Assembly: GCF_000247815.1 (NCBI RefSeq) | Contig: NC_021683.1 | Location: 7,510,148 to 7,574,147, forward strand | Direction: 5' to 3' | Length of the DNA: 64,000 nt | Origin: Ficedula albicollis | Lineage: Eukaryota > Chordata > Aves > Passeriformes > Muscicapidae | Shown here: positions 1 through 10,470 of the stretch, piece by piece | Numbering within the stretch: position 1 is the stretch's first letter | Layout of the letters: each line of letters opens with the position of its first letter | The notes under the pieces: model-generated | Told to the model about the DNA's origin: nothing | The model's database searches: none | The model's input: only the letters and a program-made list of their open reading frames with translations | Made by a program: the position numbers and the translations under genes

Positions 1-149
1 TGCCAGGCTCCAGTTCCTGAGCTCCAGCCCTTGGCTATAGGAGCTTCTCATCAACTGAGAGCCCATTGGTAACTGGAGTGGAGGCAGGACCCCCTCCCAC
101 CAGCCCTTCATGCTCCCCCAGCACAGCCCAGCTTGGGTGAGGGTCTCAC

Positions 150-1098
150 CTGGCCCATCAGCAGGGGCCCAATGGTGTTGGTGGTATAAACCTCACTCAT
201 GTCCTCCAGTGTCTCAGCATCCAGTGCGTTCAACTTCACAATTCCAGCGTTGTTGATGAGGATGTTGAGCCCAGAGCCCCCCAGGTGCTCCCCAACCTGG
301 GCTGCAGCTGCCTTGATGCTGGCGGGGTTGGCGACTTCTGCAGAGCCGACACAGGGGAGGTCAGAGCCTGTGTCCCCAGGGGGGAGTCCCCTCTGTTCCC
401 CCAGAGGTGGCAGTGCCCCATGGCCCCGCAGGCAGCAGCCCCTTGGCACAGCTCCCTCCCAGCACGGGGCTCCCAGGGTGTGCCCAGCCTGGGCACTCGC
501 CAGAGGAACTGGGGCAAAGGATCCCCAGCTCGGGGCACCTACCGAGCGGGATGATGATGATGTTGGGGTGCTTGGAGGCCAAATTCTGTAACTCCTGAAA
601 GAGAGGGCACTGTGTAGGCAGGGAGAGGCTGGAGGGGCTGTGCAGAGACTCAGCCTTTCCCAGGAAAAGCCAGCATTGCTCTGGCTCCATCCCTGCTCTA
701 CCGTGGACCTCACACTGTGCTCCAGCTGCCCTGAACCCAATGGATGGGGAGGACTCTATGACCAAGTAGCACAGTTCCCTCCACACATCCCATGCACAGC
801 TGCTCTCATGCTGTCTCAGCCCAGCTGCCCTGTGGCCCAGGTGCCTGACTGAATCTCCAGACACTTGCAAGAGCCCTCCCTGTTCCAATCTCCCCCTGGC
901 ACTTAGTCCCCCAATCCCCCAGTTCAGCCACTGCCTCCAGCCCAGCCTCACCTGTGCTCTCTGTCCCTTGGGGTCCCGACAGCCTGCAAAGATCCACTGT
1001 GGTGGTTTTGGCATCCTCAGGAAATGCTGGACGAGTCCCAGGCCGAGGCCTCGGTTGGCCCCAGTGACCAGAACGGAGCGGACACTGAGCTCTGCCAT
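150..1098 (-). CDS. C-factor-like SDR copy A (exons 1-3, runs off left edge)
   Basis: This is the 5' half of a short-chain dehydrogenase/reductase on the minus strand. Exon 1 is 952-1098 (49 codons, ATG at 1096-1098), exon 2 is 543-594 and exon 3 is 150-337. All junctions are GT-AG and the phases (0, 1, 0) match copies B and C. Exon 1 holds the nucleotide-binding motif TGANRGLG. Exon 3 ends its beta-strand with the SDR motif NNAG. The catalytic Ser-Tyr-Lys exon and the C-terminus would lie left of position 1. Family knowledge: these are NAD(P)H-dependent cytosolic carbonyl reductase-like enzymes related to CsgA and sniffer; the substrate of the avian proteins is not evident from sequence. Introns 1 (part) and 2 are nearly identical to those of copy B, offset by 2767 bases, so the duplication or a conversion event is recent. 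No frameshift is seen in the visible part. Confidence 0.85.
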
Positions 1099-1150
1099 GC
1101 TGCTTGTCCTCTGCTCCAGCTCTCACTGTTTGCTCTGGTCCCTAATATTA

Positions 1151-1157
1151 CCTTATA
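1151..1157 (-). promoter_or_regulatory. TATA-like element upstream of SDR copy A
   Basis: The minus strand reads TATAAGG about 55-60 bases upstream of the copy A start codon. The same heptamer sits at the same distance above the orphan exon 1 (4840-4846) but is lost above copy C. Position and conservation suggest a core promoter; this is inference only. Confidence 0.4.
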
Positions 1158-1353
1158 GCATTTTCAACATACACCCCGCCCACTCAGGTTTACACCAACC
1201 CATGGATCCAGGAGGAGCAACTGCTCCTGCCCTTTAAACTCCAGGACAAAGATCTTGGCTGGAAGCCAGTCCTTGTTTCCAAAGGGTATAAAATCCTGGT
1301 GATTCCATGGAAATTCTGCTCTCCTTGGCAAACGTGCTGCCATGAGCCAGGAG

Positions 1354-1479
1354 AGGCAAGGGAAAGAGGATCAGAGCTGCAGCAGGGCCAGTGTCATCAA
1401 CATCTCCACCAAACTGGGCTCCATCGGGCTGTGCCTCAGGGTGCCAAAGGCCCCCATGGACCCGTACCGGGCCAGCAAG
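1354..1479 (+). pseudogene. Plus-strand SDR exon-4 remnant (truncated)
   Basis: On the plus strand this encodes SCSRASVINIS, then LGSIG, then DPYRASK, followed by a GT donor at 1480. The order (Ser motif, Tyr-x-x-x-Lys, donor) is that of exon 4 in the neighbouring SDR genes, but on the opposite strand. Its 5' part is missing and is replaced by sequence resembling the promoter spacer of copy A. It is not connected to other exons and is probably a relic of an inverted paralogue. Confidence 0.7.
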
Positions 1480-1693
1480 GTGAGGTGCCAGGGGAGGTGC
1501 TGGAGATGCTGCCCCAGGCACGGTGCCCGTGGAGGGGAGGGAGCCCATGGACCACCCCCTGCACCAACGACCCAGCCCCTGCCTCATTCTGCCAGGCTGA
1601 AGCATCACCAATCCTCAGTCGAGGAGTGGGGTACCTGGAAAGGGCCATCCCATGAGCTGGAAATCACAACAGAGCTTGGGGTCACAGCAGGAG

Positions 1694-1699
1694 TTTATT
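1694..1699 (-). terminator. Poly(A) signal, distal, SDR copy B
   Basis: AATAAA on the minus strand, downstream of the copy B stop. It lies in the distal unit of a locally duplicated segment of about 81 bases; the proximal unit carries another AATAAA at 1775-1780. Confidence 0.5.
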
Positions 1700-1774
1700 G
1701 AGGATGTGGCAGACATGGGAGCAGTGCCAAAGGTAATCCAAAATGCACAACAGTTCTTGGGGTCGCAGCAAGAT

Positions 1775-1780
1775 TTTATT
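1775..1780 (-). terminator. Poly(A) signal, proximal, SDR copy B
   Basis: AATAAA on the minus strand, 68 bases beyond the copy B stop codon. It is the first canonical hexamer after the coding region and so the likely cleavage signal. Confidence 0.6.
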
Positions 1781-1847
1781 GATAATGGGGGGACATGGAA
1801 GCAGTGCCAAAGGCACTTTATGACTTCCAGGTTCCTGAAGTGGTGTC

Positions 1848-3821
1848 TCACCAGGGTATGACCTTCCCTTCCCAGTCCAGGAAGGCTCCGGTGTCCTTCT
1901 CAGAGAGGGAGGAGAGGACCTTCAGCATCCCTTGCACGCTGTCATCCACTGTCGTAGGTGGCTGTGGGGGCAGAGGGGGAGATGCAAACCATGCCCAAGG
2001 CCAGGCTGAGGGCCCTGGAGTAGCTGGAGCTCGATCTCCAGGCGAAAGAGCTGCTCCAGGGCAAAGGGGAAAGCTGAAAACCCTGAATACCCAGGACAGA
2101 GGAGTCAAGCGGGGAACTGAGAGGAGGAAAAATCTAAACACCCAGCATCCAGGACAGGGAGCTGCCCCAGTAGCGATTGGCCAGGCAGGGCTGGGTCTCA
2201 GGACAGCAACTCCCACCCATGGAAAATCAGCACAGGAGCTCTGATGGACCTGCCCCCAGGGAATTCCTACCGGGTGTCCAGCAGCAGCGCCCAAATCGGT
2301 TTGCACCCAGCCGGGGTGGAGAGCGACGCAGAGGATGCCGTGCTCCTTGTACGCCAGGGACTGGCACTTGCTCAGCATGTTCAGAGCAGCCTGTGGGGAG
2401 ACAGGGAGGGCATGGTGGTGGAAGGGGAAGGGGGGCTGCAGGGGGACCCACAGATGGGCAGGGGGAGCAAAGGTGTGAGGTGTGACAGTACCTTGCTGCA
2501 GCGGTACGAGGTGGCTTGAACTATGTCCCAAGCAAAGAATGAACCGATGGAGCCGCCAATGCTGGATATATTGACCATGGCAGCCCTGCTGCAGCTCAGC
2601 CCTGAGCCTGGGCTCCCCTGGGCAGCCTTCTTCAGCAAGGGCAGAAATGCCTGCGTGGAGACAGAGGGAACAGGAGCACACATGGACACAGCACAGGGCA
2701 GGGCAGAAGCTCCTTCCCCAGTGGGCAACACTGACAGCAGCACTGGGGCATCCTCCCTCCTCTTCCCTGCCAGGCTCCAGTTCCTGAGCTCCAGCCCTTG
2801 GCTATAGGAGCTTCTCATCAACTGAGAGCCCATTGGTAACTGGAGTGGAGGCAGGACCCCCTCCCACCAGCCCTTCATGCTCCCCCAGCACAGCCCAGCT
2901 TGGGTGAGGGTCTCACCTGGCCCATCAGCAGGGGCCCAATGGTGTTGGTGGTATAAACCTCGCTCATGTCCTCCAGTGTCTCAGTATCAAGTGTATTTGA
3001 CTTGACCATTCCAGCATTGTTGATGAGGAGGTTGAGCCCAGAGCCCCCCAGGTGCTCCCCAACCTTGGCTGCAGCTGCCTTGATGCTGGCGGGGTTGGCG
3101 ACTTCTGCAGAGCCAACACAGGGGAGGTCAGAGCCTGTGTCCCCACGGGGGAGTCCCCTCTGTTCCCCCAGAGGTGGCAGTGCCCCATGGCCCCGCAGGC
3201 AGCAGCCCCTTGGCACAGCTCCCTCCCAGCACGGGGCTCCCAGGGTGTGCCCAGCCTGGGCACTCGCCAGAGGAACTGGGGCAAAGGATCCCCAGCTCGG
3301 GGCACCTACCGAGCGGGATGATGATGATGTTGGGGTGCTTGGAGGCCAAATTCTGTAACTCCTGAAAGAGAGGGCACTGTGTAGGCAGGGAGAGGCTGGA
3401 GGGGCTGTGCAGAGACTCGGCCTTTCCCAGGAAAAGCCAATGCCACTCCATCTCTATCCCTGCATCACTTTGTGTCCAGCACCTGCTCCAGCTGCCACAT
3501 CATGGGGTTCTGTGCCTCCTATACATGCCTTGTGCCATTCTCCCCTCCACATATCCCATACTCAAGTGGTCCAATGGTATCCCAAGCCAGCTGACCTGTG
3601 CTGCAGGTACCTGACTGAAGCTCCAGCCCCTTGCAAACACCGTTCTGATCCAGTCTCCCCCAGCCCAGCCTCACCTGTGCTCGCTGTCCCTTGGGGTCCC
3701 GACAGCCTGCAAAGATCCACTGTGGTGGTTTTGGCATCCTCAGGAAATGCTGGACGAGTCCCAGGCCGATGCCTCGGTTGGCCCCAGTGACCAGAAGGGA
3801 GCGGACGTGGAGTCCTGCCAT
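1848..3821 (-). CDS. C-factor-like short-chain dehydrogenase/reductase, copy B (complete)
   Basis: This is a complete six-exon minus-strand gene for a 259-aa SDR. Exons: 3675-3821, 3310-3361, 2917-3104, 2492-2650, 2271-2390 and 1848-1961 (stop TGA at 1848-1850). All introns are GT-AG and the phases are consistent. Visible motifs are TGANRGIGLG (about residues 12-21, cofactor loop), NNAG (exon 3, structural and active-site Asn), NISSIGGS (catalytic Ser region) and YRCSK (catalytic Tyr-x-x-x-Lys, end of exon 4). The length is normal for a classical SDR, and there is no signal peptide or membrane segment, so the enzyme is probably cytosolic. Exon 5 ends at a weaker donor (GTAGGA) than copy C (GTAAGA). 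The N-terminus (MAGLHVRSLL) differs from copies A and C (MAELSVRSVL). Its neighbours are copy A downstream and orphan exon 1 plus copy C upstream, all on the same strand. The substrate is unknown. Confidence 0.88.
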
Positions 3822-3941
3822 GCTGCTCTGTCTATGGCTGCACTGCTCTCCCCTGGACTCTGCCAGTGCCTTTTGCTACTTGGTTATCTCGCATGTTCCC
3901 ATGAGGACTTGCATCAGCTCCTGGCTCTCAGAAATTCTGCA

Positions 3942-4548
3942 TGTGGGAGTTATTGTCAGGAGGATGGTCGTCAGGACAATCTCAGGAGCTTTCTATATAC
4001 TGGTCTTGTAGTTTGTAATTTATTGTTAGGGAGTGGGTATAAGGGTCCTGCTCACAGCTGCCAGCCACAACTCAGAGCAGGACAGAGAGAGAAGTATGAG
4101 AAAGAGTAAAAGAAAATAAGAGAGCAAGAGAGAATAAGAGTGAGGGAAGAATAGAGACTAAGAGAGCAATTTCCTGTTTACAATATAATAAGTCTTCTTC
4201 TATGTTGAATATTCTAATTTCCACTAACCAATCTCGACAAGATACTTATTTCCTAATATTTGCATGCAACCTATAGGAATTGCTATATTCCCATGTTTTA
4301 CTGCTTTCTTATCTATAAACCTTATCTCTAAACCTTTCCTGCCATACTTGGAACAGGATGTCTGCTGGCTCTTTGGTATTTGTGGCATTTGGCATAACCT
4401 AAAAAAAGGAAAAGCCTCAAACCTTCACTTTGTTGCTCTCAGCCCCACAGTCGAAAACTGCTATCATTTCAATTTCACATATCGTTTCAAAATCTTTCAC
4501 TAAGCACTTATGTTTATAAGGTGTTCCTAATTCATCCTTCCCAACACA
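3942..4548. mobile_element. AT-rich insertion, possibly a degraded LTR
   Basis: This AT-rich block of about 600 bases has no counterpart in the other SDR units and separates copy B from orphan exon 1. It begins TGTGGGAG and ends CCAACACA, which could be imperfect TG...CA termini, and it includes a purine-rich AGAGAGA stretch near 4084-4165. I see no target-site duplication, probably because the right edge coincides with a segmental-duplication breakpoint. Classification as an LTR is tentative. Confidence 0.35.
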
Positions 4549-4640
4549 GACACTTGCAGGAGCCCTCCCTGTTCCAATCTCCCCCTGGCACTTAGTCCCC
4601 CAATCCCCCAGCACAGCCACTGCCTCCAGCCCAGCCTCAC

Positions 4641-4787
4641 CTGTGCTCTCTGTCCCTTGGGGTCCCGACAGCCTGCAAAGATCCACTGTGGTGGTTTTGG
4701 CATCCTCAGGAAATGCTGGACGAGTCCCAGGCCGAGGCCTCGGTTGGCCCCAGTGACCAGAACGGAGCGGACACTGAGCTCTGCCAT
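4641..4787 (-). pseudogene. Orphan SDR exon 1 (duplicate of copy A exon 1)
   Basis: A full 147-base first exon with start codon, TGANRGLG motif and intact GT donor, seemingly identical base for base to copy A exon 1. No exon 2 follows before the AT-rich insertion and copy B's own exon 1. Flanking homology to copy A extends from about 4549 to about 5060. It could be a dead partial duplication, or an alternative first exon that splices to copy B exon 2 at 3361, because the phase is compatible. I list it as a pseudogene fragment but do not exclude use. Confidence 0.7.
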
Positions 4788-5485
4788 GCTGCTTGTCCTC
4801 TGCTCCAGCTCTCACTGTTTTCTCTGCTCCCTAATTCTTCCTTATAGCATTTTCAACACACACTCCACCCACTCAGGTTTACACCAACCCATGGATCTGG
4901 GAGGAGCAACATCTTCTGACCATTCAACCCCTGAAAAAAGATTGTGGCTGGAAGCCAGTCCTTGTTTCCAAAGGGCAGGAAGCCAGTCCTTGTTTCCAAA
5001 GGGCAAAAAAGCCTTGGTGGCTCCAGGCAAATTCTGCTGTCCTTGGCAAACGTGCTGCCATGAGCCAGGAGAAGATGATGTGGATGAAGAGGGAAGGAGC
5101 AGGAACCTAAGAGGGACGTGGGAAGCTCCATGGCTCACATGGGCTGGACACCTTCACAAGAAGGGCTTTCCACATCAGACCCACACAACACTGGAAACAG
5201 GCTGATCTCATGGCCCTGCTCCGGTCCCCTGAGCCAGGACATTCCTCACATGGCCACGAGCAGACAGGTTTTGCCTTGATCTTGCCTCCTCCAAGCCAAT
5301 GCCCCTTCCCTGACTGCCCAGGGAAACAAAGCTCTCATGGAGGGAAGCAAACCCATGGATCCAGCCTCCTGACAGAAGGATGGGCACCTGCATGGCCAGC
5401 ACATCACCACCTGCTGGCACTGCACTCCAGCAAGACACAAACTGCAGGCTTGCCACATCTTCATGCATCATCTGTGTCATTGCAG

Positions 5486-5640
5486 CAGGAATTTCTGCCA
5501 CTCATGGAGCAGGCAGCCAGGGGAAGGAGGGTCTGAGCTGCAGCAGGGCCGGTGTCATCAACATCTCCACCAAACTGGGCTCCATCGGGCTGTGCCTCAG
5601 GGTGCCAGAGGCCCCCATGGACCCGTACCGGGCCAGCAAG
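5486..5640 (+). pseudogene. Plus-strand SDR exon-4 remnant with both splice sites, frameshifted
   Basis: This is bounded by a TTGCAG acceptor (ending 5485) and a GTGAGG donor (starting 5641). It starts QEFLPLMEQAA, like AFLPLLKKAA of functional exon 4, then shifts frame and resumes as GLSCSRAGVINIS through DPYRASK. The length is 155 rather than 159 bases, so the frame is broken. The catalytic Tyr-x-x-x-Lys is still readable. It lies opposite in orientation to the surrounding genes and is the fuller version of the remnant at 1354-1479. Confidence 0.72.
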
Positions 5641-5854
5641 GTGAGGTGCCAGGGGAGGTGCTGGAGATGCTGCCCCAGGCACGGTGCCCGTGGAGGGGAG
5701 GGAGCCCATGGACCACCCCCTGCACCAACGACCCAGCCCCTGCCTCATTCTGCCAGGCTGAAGCATCACCAATCCTCAGTCGAGGAGTGGGGTACCTGGA
5801 AAGGGCCATCCCATGAGCTGGAAATCACAACAGAGCTTGGGGTCACAGCAGGAG

Positions 5855-5860
5855 TTTATT
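5855..5860 (-). terminator. Poly(A) signal, SDR copy C
   Basis: AATAAA on the minus strand, about 70 bases downstream of the copy C stop at 5929-5931. It is homologous to the signals below copy B. Confidence 0.55.
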
Positions 5861-5928
5861 GAGGATGTGGCAGACATGGGAGCAGTGCCAAAGGTAATCC
5901 TTGGCCACCAGGATCCTGAAGTGGTGTC

Positions 5929-8007
5929 TCACCAGGGTATGACCTTCCCTTCCCAGTCCAGGAAGGCGCCGGTGTCCTTCTCAGAGAGGGAGGAGAGGAC
6001 CTTCAGCATCCCTTTCACGCTGCCATCCACTGTCACAGGGGGCTGAGGGGCAGAGAGGGAGATGCAAACCATGCCTGAGTCCCTGGCCCAGGCAAGGGTG
6101 GGGGAAGGAGGAACTCCAGGGCAGAGGGGAAAGCTGAAAAACCTAAACACCCAGGACAGAGGGGCCAAGCAGGGAACTGAGGGGAGGGACATGCCCAGCA
6201 CCCAGGATCCAGCACCCAGCACCCAGGATAAGGAGAGCTGCCCCAGCAGCGATTGGCCAGGCAGGGCTGGTGCCCAGGAAGGAACTCCCACTCATGGAAA
6301 GTCAGCACAGAAGTTCTGGTGGACCTGACTCATGGAATTCTTACCACATGTCCAGCAGTTGCGCCCAAATCTGTTTGCACCCAGCCGGGGTGGAGAGCGA
6401 CGCAGAGGATGCCGTGCTCCTTGTACGCCAGGGACTGGCACTTGCTCAGCATGTTCAGAGCAGCCTGTGGGGAGACAGGGAGGGCATGGTGGTGGGAGGG
6501 GAAGGGGGACTGCAAGGGGACCCACAGCTGGGCAGGGGAAGCAAAGGTGTAATGGTACCGCTGCAGGGGGACCCACAGCTGTGCTAGCCTGGGCTGGGGA
6601 AGCAAAAGTATGATATTACCTTGCTGCAGCGGTATGAGGTGACTTGCATGATGTCCCAAGCAAACAAGGAAGCAATAGAGCCGCCAATGCTGGATATATT
6701 GACCATGGCAGCCTTGCTGCAGCTCAGTCATGAGCCTGGGCTCCCCTGGGCAGCCTTCTTCAGCAAGGGCAGAAATGCCTGCGTGGAGACAGAGGGAACA
6801 GGAGCACACATGGACACAGCACAGGGAAGGGCAGAAGCTCCTTCCCCAGTGGGCAACACTGACAGCAGCACTGGGGCATCCTCCCTCCTCTTCCCTGCCA
6901 GGCTCCAGTTCCTGAGCTCCAGCCCACAGCTCTACAAGCTTCTCATGAACTGGGAGTCCACCTGGGCAACAGAACAGTGATACGAGCCCCCCCCACTGGT
7001 TCTTCACACCCTCTATTTATAATGTCTAGCTTGAGTACATGGGAAGGGATCCTTCTGGAGCTATACTGTGGCGCTGGAGACTCACCTGGCCCATCAGCAA
7101 GGGTCCAACTGTGTTGGTCATGTAAGTCTCAGTCATGTCCTCCAATGTTTCAGCATCAAGCATCTTAGACCTGACCATTCCAGCATTGTTGATGAGGAGG
7201 TTCAGCCCAGAGTCTCCCAGGTGCTCCCTAACCTTGGCTGCAGCTTCCTTGATGCTGGTGGGGTTGGCAACTTCTGCAGGGCCAACACATTGGAGCTCAG
7301 TGACCCTGTGGTGGTTTGGAGTCCCCTATGACCTCCCAATGATGTGCTCCCCACAGCTGCCTCCAGTATGGAGCTGTCTGGGCTGTGATGAGTGCCCAAG
7401 CATTCACCAGAGGAACTGGGGTAAGAGAGAACCTACCAAGAGCGATTATGACCAGGTTGGAATGTTTGTAGGCCAAATTCTGTAGCTCCTGCAAGAGGGA
7501 TCATGACATTGGCACCAACAGGCAGGAACAGGTGTGCCAAGGCTCACCCAAAAAAACAGTCAAAGCCCGTGTTCCTCCAGTTCTATCCCTGCACCACCAA
7601 GTGCCCAGCACCCTGCTCCTGCTGCCCTGATCCTGATGCAGGGGGAACACTCCACAGCTCCTGCACACACCATGAATCCTTGTCCCCTGCACACATCCCA
7701 TGCACAGCTGCTCCCACAGTGTATCAGCCCAGCTGTCCTGGGCTATGGGTGCCCAGCTGAAGCTCCAGCCCCTTGCAAACATCATCCCTGTTCCAATATC
7801 CTACTGGCACTGAGTCCCCCAATCCCCCAGCACAGCCACTGCCTCCCAGCCCAGCCTCACCTGTGCTCTCTGTCCCTTGGGGTCCCGACAGGTTGCAAAG
7901 ATCCACTGTGGTGGTTTTGGCATCCTCAGGAAATGCTGGACAAACCCCAGGCCGAGGCCTCGGTTGGCCCCAGTGACCAGAACGGAGCGGACACTGAGCT
8001 CTGCCAT
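5929..8007 (-). pseudogene. C-factor-like SDR copy C, in-frame stop in exon 4
   Basis: All six exons are present with GT-AG borders: 7861-8007, 7437-7488, 7086-7273, 6620-6778, 6345-6464 and 5929-6042. They would encode 259 aa, but codon 17 of exon 4 is TGA (6728-6730) where copy B has GGG, a two-base difference. Translation would stop after 145 residues, before the catalytic Ser and YRCSK. Every other exon is open, the TGANRGLG and NNAG motifs are intact and the splice donors are good, so inactivation looks recent. Exon 1 reads ATCRDPKG where A and B read AGCRDPKG, so C is not a simple copy of A. A base-calling error at the stop is possible but would need two adjacent wrong bases. Confidence 0.75.
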
Positions 8008-10012
8008 GCTGCTTGTCCTCTGCTCCAGCTCTCACTGTTTAACCAGCTCTCTAATATTTCCTTAGAGTGAGTCCCACCTCACTCACTCACAGCTTGCGCC
8101 AATGCTGGCTTCTCTCCAGGAGGAGCAACTGCTCCACCTCTTTCAGCTCCAGGACATATATCCTGGCTGGGGACCAACCCTAGGTACCTATAGGCAAAAA
8201 TCACTTGGCTTTTCCAGGTAAATTATGCATTCCTTGGGTAACCTGACACCATAAGCCAGGTGGGGCTGTTGTGGGTGAAGAGGGAGGGAGCAGTATGTGG
8301 GTTGATGTGGGAAGCTCCAAGGCTCAGGTGGGCTTGACACCTTTACGAGCATCCTGTGGGCTTGATGGTCTTTGCACAGTGTACCAGGCTGTGCCTCAGA
8401 TGGCCCTGAGCAAATATTCTCTGCCTTGCTCCTGCTTCTTCCAAGACAATAACCTCTCCCTCATTGTGCAGCAAAAGACCTTTGGAGTGGGAGAGCAAAC
8501 CTGGCGTGGACTCCTGGCAGAAGGTTGGGGACCTGCACGACTGGCACAGCACCAGGCAGCAGGTCATGCACCCCATCCCTTGGGATACAGTCCTAAGTCG
8601 AGCTGTTCCTTTTGTTCAGAGCCACAGAGGACTCAGGCACCCAGGATATTTACCTGCAAAGGAAATGCCTGCTCAAAGCCTATTCTCCACCTTGCCTGTT
8701 GCCAAGAGGCACTGACTGTTCTGTGCTACCACCAGTGGAGCCAGTCCTGTTTGGTACCTCAGGTGATGCATTACAGGTTTGCAAGGCTGGATCAGGTGCG
8801 TGTGTACAGCATGTGCTCCTGCCCCACTGTAAGTGAAGACACATCCCCAGAAACCTCTTGCCAAGCCCTTGTTTTCCTACACTGAGTCCCAGAGCCATTG
8901 CACAGGCTGCTGGGCAACAATGCAGACAACACTGCTCTCATGTCACCTTCTGCCCCAGGACATTTTGGCAGCAGCATTTACCAGAACAGCTTCCTCCCAG
9001 CGGCAATGCCAAGCGTGTCTCCATGCTCTGGCAGCAGCTGATTCCCTCCTGCCCACTCCAGCCTGTTTTCTGGGGCTCAGCTGGCAGACACTGTGAGATA
9101 AGCAGGTCCTTCCCTGCTCTGACCTGGGACCACCTGCACAGGGTACCGCCCCCAAACCCATTTGGGAAGATGCACACCAGCAGCTTCTATGGTGAGCCCA
9201 TCCCATATCTTCTCTCTGTCAAGTCTGAGCCTCTCCTTAATTTCCACGCAATTGATTTTTTTCCCACTTTGTTTTCTGACATTAACTTGACCTCTGTCTA
9301 CTTTTTGAATTTTCCACACTGGGTTGAGACATTTCTTTCCCCTTGTGAACTCCTACCACTTACCAGCAATACAAAGCTTTGGGCCTTTCAGCTTCTGTCT
9401 CAGACTGATCTCTCACTGAAGATCTCCCAGATGGCTGGACTGGCATTCAGGCTCCACAGATCATTTCAGTATTTCCTTTTCAATGACCACAGACCACAAC
9501 TATACTTGCCAACAGATGCACAAGAGCTCAAATCCTCCAAATAGACTTCATGGTTTTCTTCCTCTAGGTGGAGGATGATGCAATCACCTGCAGCCTGTTC
9601 GAAACCTCCACAGTGCCTCAGAAGCAGGTAGCAGCAGAAAACAAGCAATTAATTTTTAAGTCTCCAATTTTTGCTGTCTCACCACACTTGTGTAGCCTTC
9701 CACTGTTCTGGAGCTGTAGCTTTATAATGTTGCCTTTGCTCTGGGGCCCCACACTGCATTATTAATTATTAAGAGTTTAAACAAGCACTACTTCAGTTTA
9801 CACTACAGGAGTTTAAGTCCAGCCTGGCATAAAGAGGCAGAGGGGAAAGAAACCAGACTCACTGCCTTGCAGCTCAGCCTTGTCACAAGGGCTGCTGTTG
9901 TCCCCAAGCCTCTAGAAAGGATCTTGGAAAGCTCCTAATAGGGGATTCAGATGCTTCCATTGCTCTGAAATGTTCTTGCATGGTCTAAATCTTAAGCTGA
10001 GCATCAAAGTCC
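8008..10012. other. Intergenic spacer, partly duplicated SDR flank
   Basis: The first 350 bases or so are diverged homologues of the upstream flank of orphan exon 1 (4788-5160), including the GTGGGTGAAGAGGG and GGAAGCTCCA landmarks. Beyond about 8700 I see no gene, repeat family or strong ORF. Confidence 0.5.
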
Positions 10013-10470
10013 TCATATAATCATTTAGGTTGGAAAAGGCCTCTAAGATCATCAGTTTCAACAATTAAGCTAACAATGCCAATTCCACCACTAAACCATG
10101 TCCCCAGATGCCACACCATGCATTTTTTAAACACTTGTGGGATGGTGACACCACCACCTTCCTGGCTAGCCTGTGTGCCAGTGCTTGACAGTCCTTTCTG
10201 TGAAGAACTGTTTCCTAATACCCAATTGAATACCCCTTGGCACAACCTGTTTCCTCTCATCCTATAACTTGTTACTTGGGAGGAGAGCCCAACCTCACCT
10301 GGCTACATCCTCCTTGTCAGGGAGTTGTAGAGTGATAATGGTCACCTGAGTCTCCTTTTCTCCAGGCTGAGCCCTTCCAGCTCCCTCATCAGTTCTTTAT
10401 TGGACTTGTGCTTCAGACCTTCCCAGCTTCCTTGCTCTTCCCTGGACACACTTCAGCACCTCAATGTATT
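10013..10470 (-). mobile_element. CR1 LINE fragment
   Basis: Recognisable as the 3' part of a CR1 element in reverse orientation: the plus strand starts with the reversed 3' end (TTGGAAAAGGCCTCTAAGATCATC) and runs into the TTCTCCAGGCTGA and CACTTCAGCACCTCAATGT blocks typical of avian CR1. Confidence 0.75.

Noticed and set aside
1..3434. The A/B similarity as a pure assembly duplication
   Set aside because: The copies differ in exon 1, in intron 1 and in a cluster of coding substitutions, so they are distinct loci, although partial chimerism cannot be excluded.
3942..4548. A confident LTR call
   Set aside because: Termini are only loosely TG...CA and no target-site duplication is present; kept as tentative only.
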